Notes: generated by a model from the letters alone, not told the origin. A stretch of DNA of 64,000 nt from an uncultured Collinsella sp. (GCA_902470765.1 CABRHW010000011.1:1-64000), one strand, 5' to 3'; counted from the first letter of the stretch, positions 50,725 to 58,711 are shown. Numbers and translations: made by a program.

Positions 50725-51901
50725 ACGTCGCCCCCAATTCCCCGATAACTGCATCGGCGCCCGACGTGCGGAAAAGCTCACGACGCTCCGCGTCGAACAC
50801 GACCGCGGCGATGTCGCATGCGCCCGCCGCGCGGCGGCGCAACCTGTCCTCGATTGCCGCAGCGAGCGAGGCGCGCGCAGCGTCCCCCACGCCGGCGGCC
50901 TCGATTACCTCGAGCGCCACCGTGGTCGTGACGGACGTCATGATCTCGCGCACGGTCTTCGCGCCCGCGCCGGCCATGGCCGCGTGGGCGGCCAGAATCT
51001 CCGCGCGGCAGTCGGCGGTACGCGAATGGGTGTCCATGATGCCGCCCGCGACCTTCACCAACTTGCCGATGTGTCCCACAAGAAGGACATTGGTGAATCC
51101 CTCGCGAACGCAGCAATCAATCGCATCGCCCACAAAGTTGGAGATGAAGACCACCGGCGCACCGTTTAGGTGGAAATGCCCCGAGATGAACTGCCCGCCG
51201 TAGTTGCCGGGCGTGAGCACGACTCCGCGCCGCCCCATAGCCGCATGCTGCCGGATCTCGAGCTCGATGCTGTCGCGCAAGGCAGCGAGACTGCGAGGCT
51301 CGACGATGCCCGTCGTGCCCAGGATGGAGATGCCGCCCTCTATCCCCAGGTGCGGGTTGAAGGTCTTTTCGGCAAGGGAAACGCCCTCGGGTACCGAAAT
51401 CGTCACAGCAATATTTCCAGAAAAGCCGTGCGCGGCGCACACCTCGCGCACCGCCGAAGTGATCATCGCGCGCGGCGTCGCGTTGATGGCGGCCGCCCCC
51501 ACCGGCTGCTCGAGCCCGGGCAACGTCACGCGCCCCACGCCCACGCCGCCATCGACGGAAACTTCCGATTCGTGCGCGGGCACGTCCTTGCTGTCCGCAG
51601 CACCCGTGCCCGACCCCGAATGTTCCACGCGCGCGTACACGAGCACGCCGTCGGTCACATCGGCATCGTCGCCTGCGTCCTTACGCACGGCGCACTGGGC
51701 GCACCCCTCGCCGATGCATGCGTCGACCACGTTCGCCTCGACGGGCAGCCCGCCGGGGGTGACGATCGACACGAGGCCGACGGGCTTTCGTGACAAGAGC
51801 ATCTCGCAGGCTGCCTTCGCCGCGAGCGCGGCGCAGCTCCCCGTGGTGTAGCCGCAGCGCAGGCGGGTCGTCCCGGTATATATGTAGTGCTCGAAGGCCA
51901 C
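50717..51901 (-). CDS. cbiD: Cobalt-precorrin-5B C1-methyltransferase
   Basis: The 394-residue protein methylates C1 in the anaerobic route and is diagnostic of that route. Markers are LRCGYTTGSCAALAAKAACE (about 15-34), VSIVTPGGLPVEANV (about 45), RVTLPGLEQPVGAAAINATP (about 122-141), GISILGTTGIVEPRSLAAL (about 190) and FVGDAIDCCVREGFTNVLLV (about 255-274). A GTG at 51901 is used, one base after the cbiF stop. That single base is the only untranslated one inside the whole operon. No alternative start fits the family N-terminus better. Confidence 0.93.
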   Translation of the reverse strand: MAFEHYIYTGTTRLRCGYTTGSCAALAAKAACEMLLSRKPVGLVSIVTPGGLPVEANVVDACIGEGCAQCAVRKDAGDDADVTDGVLVYARVEHSGSGTGAADSKDVPAHESEVSVDGGVGVGRVTLPGLEQPVGAAAINATPRAMITSAVREVCAAHGFSGNIAVTISVPEGVSLAEKTFNPHLGIEGGISILGTTGIVEPRSLAALRDSIELEIRQHAAMGRRGVVLTPGNYGGQFISGHFHLNGAPVVFISNFVGDAIDCCVREGFTNVLLVGHIGKLVKVAGGIMDTHSRTADCRAEILAAHAAMAGAGAKTVREIMTSVTTTVALEVIEAAGVGDAARASLAAAIEDRLRRRAAGACDIAAVVFDAERRELFRTSGADAVIGELGATYE

Positions 51902-51902
51902 G

Positions 51903-52694
51903 CTAGCTGCTCGCCTTCCGATACCCCGTGGCAAACGAAGGGTCGTAAAGCTTGCTGCGCTCGTACGACTCCGCTTGCGCGCCGTCGTGCGCAAGCCCGC
52001 CGCGAGCTCCGAGCACGCGGCCCACCACCACGAGCGCCGTGCGGTCGATGCCCTCTCGCGCGCCCGCATCGGCGAGCGTGCCCACCGTGCATCGCACCAC
52101 GCGCTCTTCAGGCCAGGTCGCCTTGTACACGAGCGCCGCCGGCTCGTCGGAGCTGCGGCCCGCGGCCAAAAGCTCGGCGGAAAGCTCGGCAAGCATACCC
52201 GAGCTCAGGAAGATGACCATAGTCGAGCCGCTTTCCGCCATGGTGCGCATGCCCTCGCCCGCGGGCATGGGGGTGCGCCCGGAAAGCCGCGTGATCACGA
52301 CCGACTGGCTGATTCCCGGCAGCGTGTATTCCTGGCGAAGCGCCGCCGCGGCACCGCAAAAGCTCGACACGCCGGGCACCACCTCGTAGTCCACGCCGCG
52401 CGCGTCGAGCGCATCCATCTGCTCCTGGATGGCGCCGTACAGGCACGGGTCGCCCGTGTGCAGGCGCACCACTTCCTCGCCCCGCGCATCTGCCGCGCAC
52501 ATCACGTCGAGCACTTCCTCCAAGGTCATGTGCGCGCTGTCGTAGACGATGCAGGATTCCTTGCACTCGGCGAGCAGCTCGGGGTTCACAAGGCTTCCCG
52601 CCCAAACGACCACGTCTGCCGCGCGCAGAAGGCGCGCCCCGCGCAGCGTGATAAGGTCGGCGGCGCCCGAGCCTGCGCCAACGATATGAATCAT
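51903..52694 (-). CDS. cbiF: Cobalt-precorrin-4 C11-methyltransferase, first gene of the cobalamin operon
   Basis: The 263-residue tetrapyrrole methylase begins MIHIVGAGSGAADLITLRGA and continues with VVVWAGSLVNPELLA (about 30) and RLHTGDPCLYGAIQEQMDAL (about 79-98). VVPGVSSFCGAAAALRQEYT (about 108-127) and VITRLSGRTPMPAGE (about 135) follow. These are the CbiF/CobM signatures. GGGAAGGGAAGG lies shortly before the ATG. It is the promoter-proximal gene; the operon runs to 36390. Its promoter must lie in the 458-base divergent region, but neither a clear promoter nor a riboswitch was found on this strand. Confidence 0.93.
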   Translation of the reverse strand: MIHIVGAGSGAADLITLRGARLLRAADVVVWAGSLVNPELLAECKESCIVYDSAHMTLEEVLDVMCAADARGEEVVRLHTGDPCLYGAIQEQMDALDARGVDYEVVPGVSSFCGAAAALRQEYTLPGISQSVVITRLSGRTPMPAGEGMRTMAESGSTMVIFLSSGMLAELSAELLAAGRSSDEPAALVYKATWPEERVVRCTVGTLADAGAREGIDRTALVVVGRVLGARGGLAHDGAQAESYERSKLYDPSFATGYRKASS

Positions 52695-52825
52695 CCGAGC
52701 CTTCCCTTCCCGTTTCTCATCGCAACCGTTTACGCCGCCATTTGCGCAGCGGGCAAAACGCGGCGCCTGCGGCGGCAATCGGCGCAAATACGCAGGCAGG
52801 AGGCGCAATGCCGCCCGCCCTGGCT

Positions 52826-52854
52826 TTGACACGTTCACAAGTGCCCACTATCAT
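52826..52854 (+). promoter_or_regulatory. Sigma70-like promoter of the cbiK-transport operon
   Basis: TTGACA (52826-52831), a 17-base spacer and TATCAT (52849-52854) make a near-consensus promoter. Transcription would start about 52861, some 60 bases before the riboswitch. The rest of the divergent gap (52695-52825) shows GC-rich stems but no gene. Confidence 0.7.
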
Positions 52855-52919
52855 AGTAAAAGTTTCGGCAACGAGCATATGACAATCGGATAAAAGGAAA
52901 TGACCGGCGCGGCGCCCGC

Positions 52920-53030
52920 ACAGCCCGCGCTGGCTTGCGGAGGGAACCAGGTGGGAATCCTGGGCAAGGGACATTACTGTATAGGACGCGCGGGCGAACC
53001 GCCTCGCGCCCCAAGCCAGACTGCTTCGCC
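52920..53030 (+). ncRNA. Cobalamin riboswitch upstream of cbiK
   Basis: The conserved aptamer words appear in order. GAGGGAACCAGGTGGGAATC at 52940 is followed by CTGGGCAAGGGACATTACTG at 52959-52978, and then by AAGCCAGACTGC, the B12-box-like core, at 53013. Between them lies a GC-rich variable stem. Downstream, CACGGCATCGCCGTG and CCCCGAGGGG hairpins precede the ribosome site and could form the switch. Boundaries are approximate. Class was assigned from memory of the consensus, without a covariance model. Confidence 0.82.
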
Positions 53031-53152
53031 TTTTCCTCACGGCATCGCCGTGGCGTTAGCTCCTTGTGAACCCCGAGGGGCGCGCTTTTCTTTCGCTTGT
53101 GCCGACAAGCAACTGTCGCCGGGGGACCGGCAAACCGAGGAAAGGAAAAACC

Positions 53153-54079
53153 ATGTCCGACCAGATGTCACGCCGCGGCTTCATGGGCGCCGCAGCAACC
53201 GGAGCCTTCGCGCTCGCCGGAGTCGCGCTCGCGGGCTGCTCCAACACCTCCGCGAGTTCCGAGAAATCGAGCGAAAAGGAGAAGGCCGTGAAGCCGGTCA
53301 TCCTCGTCACGAGCTTCGGCACGAGCTACAACGACTCGCGCCACATCACCATCGGCGCCATCGAAGACGCTATCCGTGAGAAGTACTGGCAGGACTACGA
53401 CATCCGCCGCGCCTTCACCGCGCAGATCATCATCGACAAGCTGAAGAAGCGCGACGGCATCACGATCGACAACATGACCGAGGCGCTCGACCGCTGCGTG
53501 GAAGACGGCGTGAAGGAAATCGTCGTGCAGCCGACGCATCTCATGGGTGGCCTGGAATACACCGACGTGAAAGACGAGCTCGACAAGTACGCTGACAAGT
53601 TCGACAAAATCTCGCTCGGCGACCCGCTGCTCACCTCCGACGACGACTACAAGAAGGTGGCCGCAGCCATTAAGGAGAACATGGCGTCCTTCGACGACGG
53701 CAAGACGGCGCTGTGCCTCATGGGCCACGGCACCGAAGCCGATTCCAACGCCGACTATGCCAAGATGCAGGAAGTGTTTAAGAACGAGGGCTTGACGCAG
53801 TTCTTCGTCGGCACCGTCGAGGCTGAACCGACCTGCGAGGATGTTATCGCCGCCGCGAGCGCCGCAGGCTACAAGAAGGCCGTGCTCGCGCCGTTCATGG
53901 TGGTCGCGGGCGACCACGCGAACAACGACATGGCAGACGAGACCGACCCCGACAGCTGGGCTGCGAAGTTCGTGGCCGCCGGCTTCGAAGTGACGTGCCT
54001 GCTCCAGGGTCTGGGACAGAACGTCGCGGTCGACGACATCTACGTCTCGCACGTGGACGACGCCATCGCCAAGCTGTAA
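53153..54079 (+). CDS. cbiK: Sirohydrochlorin cobaltochelatase CbiK with Tat signal and lipobox
   Basis: The 308-residue protein has a chelatase domain from about residue 45: ILVTSFGTSYNDSR, VQPTHLMGGLEY (about 130), CLMGHGTEADSNADYAKMQE (about 185-204) and APFMVVAGDHANND (about 245), which include the metal-site histidines. Ahead of it lies MSRRGFMGAAATGAFALAG, then VALAGCSN. The twin arginine plus a lipobox Cys point to an exported, membrane-tethered form. That is unlike cytoplasmic CbiK but like periplasmic CbiK of Desulfovibrio. GAGGAAAGG lies before the ATG. A GTG at about 53067 would add a leader that hides the signal. Regulation by the riboswitch upstream is likely. Confidence 0.9.
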   Translation: MSDQMSRRGFMGAAATGAFALAGVALAGCSNTSASSEKSSEKEKAVKPVILVTSFGTSYNDSRHITIGAIEDAIREKYWQDYDIRRAFTAQIIIDKLKKRDGITIDNMTEALDRCVEDGVKEIVVQPTHLMGGLEYTDVKDELDKYADKFDKISLGDPLLTSDDDYKKVAAAIKENMASFDDGKTALCLMGHGTEADSNADYAKMQEVFKNEGLTQFFVGTVEAEPTCEDVIAAASAAGYKKAVLAPFMVVAGDHANNDMADETDPDSWAAKFVAAGFEVTCLLQGLGQNVAVDDIYVSHVDDAIAKL

Positions 54080-54088
54080 ACTCGCCGC

Positions 54089-54160
54089 GCACGGGGGCGC
54101 CGGTCGCGTCCCCGTGCAACGGGCATGCGCCTTCCCCGACTGAAGGCGCATGCCCGTTGC
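54089..54160 (+). other. Two strong hairpins between cbiK and the lipoprotein gene
   Basis: GCACGGGG/CCCCGTGC (54089-54117) is followed by an 18-bp perfect stem, GCAACGGGCATGCGCCTT with its complement, at 54116-54160. No T-run follows, so they may stop decay or set expression ratios instead of ending transcription. Confidence 0.6.
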
Positions 54161-54224
54161 ATTCGCATCCCGCCCGCCCACCGCACGGCGCGGGCGGTCG
54201 AAGCGATTGAAAGGAACCCCCTCC

Positions 54225-54758
54225 ATGTTGAAGAAAACCCTCGCCTTCGCCCTGTCAGCGGCGCTTTTCGCGTTCTCGCTCGCCGGCTGCGGCGGAAATT
54301 CAATCGACAGCGCAAAGGCAAGCGATGCCGATTCCCAGGAAAAGACCGAACAGGCGGCCGATGCGCCCGAGGGCGCAAGCGCTGCCCCCATCACCGCCGA
54401 CAAGGTGGCCGACGGCACCTATCCGATCACCGTAGATTCCAGCTCGAACATGTTCAGGATTGTGGACGCCCAGCTCATCGTGGAAAACGGCTCCATGCAC
54501 TGCGTGATGACGCTTTCCGGCACGGGCTACGGCAAGCTCTTCATGGGCACGGGCGACGAGGCTGCCGCCGCGAGCGAGGCCGACTTCATCCCCTATGTGG
54601 AAAACGCGGAAGGCAAGTACACCTACGACGTGCCCGTTGAAGCGCTCGACGAGGACACCGCCTGCGCCGCGTGGAGTATTAGAAAAGAGCAGTGGTACGA
54701 CCGCACGCTCGTGTTCGAATCCGCCGGCGTCGATCTGCGCGCCGACGCACTGAAGTAA
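54225..54758 (+). CDS. Lipoprotein of unknown function in the cobalamin transport operon
   Basis: The 177-residue protein has a lipoprotein signal (LSAALFAFSLAGCGGN, Cys about 22), a Ser/Ala/Glu-rich linker and one beta-rich domain from about 60. That domain reads DGTYPITVDSSSNMFRIVDA (about 63-82), then LSGTGYGKLFMG (about 98), and ends with VPVEALDEDTA. A related domain forms the N-terminal part of the next gene's product (shared pattern of a Y-x-V start, SG-x-Y-x-K/M core and IPV/VPV-x-LDED). I cannot name the family; a ligand-capturing surface domain is possible. AAAGGAAC precedes the ATG. It lies 4 bases before the substrate-binding gene. Confidence 0.75.
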   Translation: MLKKTLAFALSAALFAFSLAGCGGNSIDSAKASDADSQEKTEQAADAPEGASAAPITADKVADGTYPITVDSSSNMFRIVDAQLIVENGSMHCVMTLSGTGYGKLFMGTGDEAAAASEADFIPYVENAEGKYTYDVPVEALDEDTACAAWSIRKEQWYDRTLVFESAGVDLRADALK

Positions 54759-54762
54759 CGCC

Positions 54763-56334
54763 ATGCGGTCGATTCTTCCCAAGGGGGAAAACAGGAAGCG
54801 CCACAGCATCGCGGTGCGCGCGATCGCCTGTGTTCTCGTCGCCCTGTTCGCGCTTCCCTTCGCGGGGTGCAGTGCGAGCCCGAACGCGACCGGTGGCACG
54901 GCGGGCTCTCAGGAATACACTGTGAGCGTCTCGCTCTCCGGCGGGTCAGGGCGCGCAAGCATCGCCTCACCCACCACAATTGTGAAGGATGGCGACACCT
55001 ACACCGCGACCATCACCTGGTCGAGTTCGAACTACGACAAAATGACCGTCAACGGCGTGGACTACGCGCCCGTAAACGACGGCGGCAACTCCACGTTCGA
55101 GATACCCGTCACGCTCGACGAGGACATCGCCGTGTCGGCCGAGACCGTCGCCATGTCAACGCCGCACACCATCGACTACACGCTCCACTTCGATTCATCC
55201 ACCATGAAGGAGAAATCGGGCGACGAAGCAAGCGGCGGCTCCCCTGCGGGAACGGCTTCAAACGCCGCGGCCGACTTCCACAACGCCGATTTGGGCTGCG
55301 GCTGGAAGCCGACGGGGACGCTTCAACTTGAATACGCCGAGCACTTCACTGTCGACGAGTACGAAGGCGGCCTGCGGCTTATCTGCATTTCGAACGGGGA
55401 GCGCTTCCTCGTGGTGCCGCAAAATGCAAAGGTACCTGATGGGTTGAGCTCCGACATCGCGGTCATAAGGCGCCCCGCCGACAAGGTGTACCTCGTGTCG
55501 TCGGCGACGATGTGCCTGGTCGACGCGCTCGATGCGAACGACAATATCATTATGTCGGGCACGAAGGCCGACGATTGCTCGGTCGCGGGCTTCAAAAGCG
55601 CGCTCGAAAGTGGGGCGATCGCCTACGGCGGCAAGTACAGCGCGCCCGACTACGAGCGAATATCGGCCTCGGGCTGCACGCTCGCCATCGAGAACACTAT
55701 GATCAACCACACGCCCGATGTGAAGGAAAAGCTGCAGAAGCTCGGACTCGTCGTGCTCACCGAACAGTTGTCGAGCGAGCCCGAAGCACTCGGGCGCGTC
55801 GAGTGGATTAAGCTTTTCGGCGTCCTGTTCGACAAGGAAGACGAGGCCGCGCACCTGTTCAACGAGCAGAAGGCCCGCGTCGAGCAAACGTCGAGGCTTG
55901 CGTCGTCAGGTAAAACCGTGGCGTATTTCTACATTAACTCGAACGGGGCCGCCGTCACGCGGCGGGCGGGCGACTACGTGGCGCAGATGATCGAGCTTGC
56001 AGGCGGCAACTACGCGCTCGATGACGCGCAGACGGCGTCGACGTCAGGTTCGTCAGTAACGCTCGAAATGGAGCGCTTCTACGCGACGGCGAAGGATGCC
56101 GACATCATCGTCTACAACGGCACCATCGACGAATCGGTTGCCACCTTAAACGACTTCGTAAGCAAAAACGCGCTATTGTCGCAGTTCAAAGCCGTGAAGA
56201 ACGGCAACGTCTGGGTCACAAGCGCCGACATGTACCAGCAGATGACTTCTACCGCCGACATTATCGACGAGCTGCACGGGGCGTTCACCGGCGATGACGC
56301 GAGCGACTTCCATTATCTGAGGAAGCTCGGCTAG
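54763..56334 (+). CDS. Substrate-binding lipoprotein (BtuF/FecB-like) with an extra N-terminal beta domain
   Basis: The 523-residue protein has a lipobox signal (VALFALPFAGCSAS, Cys about 30). A beta domain at about 45-145 resembles the previous lipoprotein. A vitamin-B12/iron-chelate binding fold runs from about 180 to the end (ADKVYLVSSATMCLVDALDA about 238-257; VLTEQLSSEPEALGRVEWIK about 329-348; FVSKNALLSQFKAVKNGNVW about 466-485). The long rigid-helix region between two lobes is typical of class III binding proteins. The start ATG follows the previous stop by 4 bases with only a weak GAAG site, so translation is probably coupled. Corrinoid, cobalt-chelate or haem are all possible ligands; the riboswitch favours a corrinoid. 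Confidence 0.82.
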   Translation: MRSILPKGENRKRHSIAVRAIACVLVALFALPFAGCSASPNATGGTAGSQEYTVSVSLSGGSGRASIASPTTIVKDGDTYTATITWSSSNYDKMTVNGVDYAPVNDGGNSTFEIPVTLDEDIAVSAETVAMSTPHTIDYTLHFDSSTMKEKSGDEASGGSPAGTASNAAADFHNADLGCGWKPTGTLQLEYAEHFTVDEYEGGLRLICISNGERFLVVPQNAKVPDGLSSDIAVIRRPADKVYLVSSATMCLVDALDANDNIIMSGTKADDCSVAGFKSALESGAIAYGGKYSAPDYERISASGCTLAIENTMINHTPDVKEKLQKLGLVVLTEQLSSEPEALGRVEWIKLFGVLFDKEDEAAHLFNEQKARVEQTSRLASSGKTVAYFYINSNGAAVTRRAGDYVAQMIELAGGNYALDDAQTASTSGSSVTLEMERFYATAKDADIIVYNGTIDESVATLNDFVSKNALLSQFKAVKNGNVWVTSADMYQQMTSTADIIDELHGAFTGDDASDFHYLRKLG

Positions 56335-56338
56335 CACC

Positions 56339-57379
56339 ATGAGAAGCCGACTTTCCATGGCATACGACGAATCGGGGCGCGTCGCACGGTGTCGCGTCGT
56401 GACGGCGCTGCTCGCTGTTGTCCTCATCGTGCTCGTCGGGGCCAACCTGTGCATCGGGAGCGTGCTCGTGCCCGCAGACCACATCCCCGGCATCCTTTCG
56501 GGCGGCGCGGCCAATTCCATGGAAAGCCAAGTCATCTGGGAGATTCGCCTGCCGCGCGTGCTTTCAGCCGTGCTTCTCGGCGGGGCACTTTCGCTCTCCG
56601 GGTTCCTGCTGCAGACGTTTTTCAACAACCCCATCGCCGACCCGTTCATCTTGGGCGTCTCCTCGGGCGCAAAGTTCGTCGTCGCGCTTACGATGATCGT
56701 ACTTCTGGGCGCGAACCAGGCCATGTCCTCGCCGGCCATGGTGGCCGCAGCATTTCTGGGCTCGCTTATCACCATCGGCTTCGTGCTCCTCATAGCACGG
56801 CGCATAAGCTCTATGGCCATGCTCATCGTGGCGGGCGTCATGGTGGGATACATCTGCTCGGCGGCGACGAACTTCCTCATCGCCTTCGCCGACGACCAGT
56901 CCATCGTGAACCTGCACAACTGGTCCTTGGGTAGCTTCTCGGGTTCGAGCTGGGACGACGTCGCGGTCATCGCGGTCGTGGTGATCACCGTGAGCGCATG
57001 CGTATTCGCGATATCGAAGCCCCTTTCCGCCTTCCAGCTGGGAGAAGCCTACGCGAAAAGCGTCGGCGTGAACGTCTCATGCTTCCGCGTGGTGCTCGTC
57101 CTTCTAGCGAGCATGCTCTCCGCCTGCGTGACCGCGTTCGCTGGTCCGGTGTCGTTCGTAGGCATCGCGGTTCCGCATCTCGTTAAGTCGGCGCTAAAGT
57201 CGTCGAAGCCCATCCGCGTGATTCCTGCGTGCTTCTTGGGAGGCGCCATCTTCTGCGCGGGCTGCGATTTAATCGCGCGCACGCTGTTCTCCCCCGTCGA
57301 GCTTTCCATCAGCGCCGTCACCGCCATCTTCGGCGCGCCGGTGGTTATCGCGCTCATGTTGAAGAAGCGGGTGAGGTAG
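56339..57379 (+). CDS. FecCD/BtuC-family ABC transporter permease
   Basis: The 346-residue protein has about nine to ten hydrophobic helices and the BtuC/FecCD signatures. These are VIWEIRLPRVLSAVLLGGAL (about 63-82), SLSGFLLQTFFNNPIADPFI (about 83-102), LGVSSGAKFVVALTMI (about 103) and GPVSFVGIAVPHLVKSALKS (about 268-287). It would form the membrane channel for the substrate delivered by the preceding lipoprotein. It starts 4 bases after that gene and its stop touches the ATPase start (TAGATG). No Walker motifs are present. Confidence 0.92.
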   Translation: MRSRLSMAYDESGRVARCRVVTALLAVVLIVLVGANLCIGSVLVPADHIPGILSGGAANSMESQVIWEIRLPRVLSAVLLGGALSLSGFLLQTFFNNPIADPFILGVSSGAKFVVALTMIVLLGANQAMSSPAMVAAAFLGSLITIGFVLLIARRISSMAMLIVAGVMVGYICSAATNFLIAFADDQSIVNLHNWSLGSFSGSSWDDVAVIAVVVITVSACVFAISKPLSAFQLGEAYAKSVGVNVSCFRVVLVLLASMLSACVTAFAGPVSFVGIAVPHLVKSALKSSKPIRVIPACFLGGAIFCAGCDLIARTLFSPVELSISAVTAIFGAPVVIALMLKKRVR

Positions 57380-58618
57380 ATGGGGAAATTTGTGCCGCGG
57401 CCCAAAACGCTCCGAGCGGAGTCGAACCTCGAAACCCCGGTCGAAACGCAGGCTGACGGAGCGCCGCTTTTCCGCATAAGTGACCTGTCGGCGGGCTACG
57501 ACAAGAAGGTCGTAGTCGAAGGCGTCGATCTGGAGGTTCGCACGGGCGACGTCGTGGCGCTCATCGGGCCGAACGGCTCGGGCAAGTCGACCATCTTGAA
57601 AACCATCACACGCCATCTGGCACCGCTTGCCGGCGCGGTCGAGCTCGACGGGCGGGAGATTTCCCGATGGAAGACGGCGGAGTTCGCAAGGAACCTTGCC
57701 GTTATGCTGACAGATCGCCCCCGGACCGAACTCCTCACCTGCCGCGATATCGTAGAGGCGGGAAGGCATCCCTACACCGGGCGAATGGGAACACTCTCGC
57801 CTGACGACCATAGTCGGGTCGACGAGGCCATGAAAACCGCACATGTGGAAGAGCTCGCCGAACGCGACTTCATGCAGATAAGCGACGGGCAACGCCAGCG
57901 CGTCATGCTCGCACGCGCCATCGCGCAGGATCCGCGTGTGCTCGTGCTCGACGAGCCCACATCATATCTCGATATCCGCTACCAGATCGACCTGCTGCGA
58001 ATACTTCGCCACCTTGCGAAATCGCAGAATGTGGCTGTCATCATGTCCATCCACGAACTCGAGCTCGCGCAGAAAAGCGCCGACAAGGTGATTTGCGTGA
58101 AGGACGGTCGGGTCTTCCGCGCCGGCGCACCCGAGGACATATTCACGCGCGAGACGATTGGCGAGCTCTACGGCCTTCAACATGGCACCTTCAACGAGCG
58201 CTTCGGCAGCGTGGAAATTGGGCGCCCACACGGCGATGCGCACACGTTCGTCATCGCCGGCGCAGGTACGGGGTCAGCTGTGTTTCGCCAGCTCATCCGG
58301 CAGGGCAAGGCGTTCTACGCTGGCATTCTGCACGAAGGGGACATCGACTGCGAGCTCGCGCGCGACCTGGCGACGGAATGCGTGGCCGAGCGCGCCTTCG
58401 AGCCGATCGGGGATAAAACCATAGCCCGCGCCAAAGAGCTCCTCGTCCACTGCGCGCGCCTTATCGTGTGCCCCGCCGCCTTCGGCACCATAAACGCCCG
58501 CAACGCAGAGCTCGTCGAGTTTGCACGCTCGCATGGTATCGAGGTCATGCGAGCGTGCGAAGGCGCATCGGAGGATTCCAAAATTGGAGTGGGAAGGATA
58601 AACTGGACTTTCTTTTAA
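57380..58618 (+). CDS. ABC transporter ATPase (BtuD/FecE-like) with a C-terminal extension
   Basis: The 412-residue protein has an ordinary ATPase core. Walker A is IGPNGSGKSTILKTI (about 64), the signature ISDGQRQRVMLARAI (about 169) and Walker B VLVLDEPTSYLD (about 190). A His switch in SIHELELAQ follows. From about 275 there is an additional 135-residue domain (HTFVIAGAGTGSAVFRQLI, then ELLVHCARLIVCPAAFGTIN). It resembles a Rossmann-like nucleotide or cobalamin-related domain but is not assigned to a family. The last residues (GRINWTFF) abut an IS relic and may be altered. The start immediately follows the permease stop. Normal FecE is near 260 residues. Confidence 0.85.
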   Translation: MGKFVPRPKTLRAESNLETPVETQADGAPLFRISDLSAGYDKKVVVEGVDLEVRTGDVVALIGPNGSGKSTILKTITRHLAPLAGAVELDGREISRWKTAEFARNLAVMLTDRPRTELLTCRDIVEAGRHPYTGRMGTLSPDDHSRVDEAMKTAHVEELAERDFMQISDGQRQRVMLARAIAQDPRVLVLDEPTSYLDIRYQIDLLRILRHLAKSQNVAVIMSIHELELAQKSADKVICVKDGRVFRAGAPEDIFTRETIGELYGLQHGTFNERFGSVEIGRPHGDAHTFVIAGAGTGSAVFRQLIRQGKAFYAGILHEGDIDCELARDLATECVAERAFEPIGDKTIARAKELLVHCARLIVCPAAFGTINARNAELVEFARSHGIEVMRACEGASEDSKIGVGRINWTFF

Positions 58619-58711
58619 GGATCCTCAGGCTACAGCTCCTACGCCGGCAAGGTCTCCAAGGCGCCGGAGAACCTCAGGAACAGGAATTTCCACGCCGACG
58701 AGCCCAACTAG
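58619..58711 (+). pseudogene. IS3-family transposase relic
   Basis: The 30 codons before a TAG read YSSYAGKVSKAPENLRN and NFHADEPN. This is the linker that precedes the DDE domain in IS3/IS150 OrfB proteins (the Y-SSY-x-G ... NF-x-ADxPN pattern). Everything before and the whole catalytic domain are missing. It lies between the transporter stop and the TetR gene's stop, at the right edge of the cobalamin block. Confidence 0.65.

Larger units (their letters stand above)
36384..58711. mobile_element. Candidate acquired cobalamin island
   Basis: All genes between these positions concern cobalamin or tetrapyrrole-type uptake. The DNA is visibly richer in GCG, CGC and TCG words than either flank. 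The left end abuts half of a repeat and the right end an IS3-family transposase relic. Genes outside are ordinary chromosomal ones on both sides. No integrase, attachment site or intact transposon is visible, so the transfer mechanism is unknown. GC content was judged by eye. Confidence 0.45.

Noticed and set aside
52695..52860. Possible cobalamin riboswitch on the minus strand before cbiF
   Set aside because: GCCAGG- and CCTGCC-like words occur, but the GGTG-x-AATCC and ACTGT core blocks are missing, so it was not annotated.
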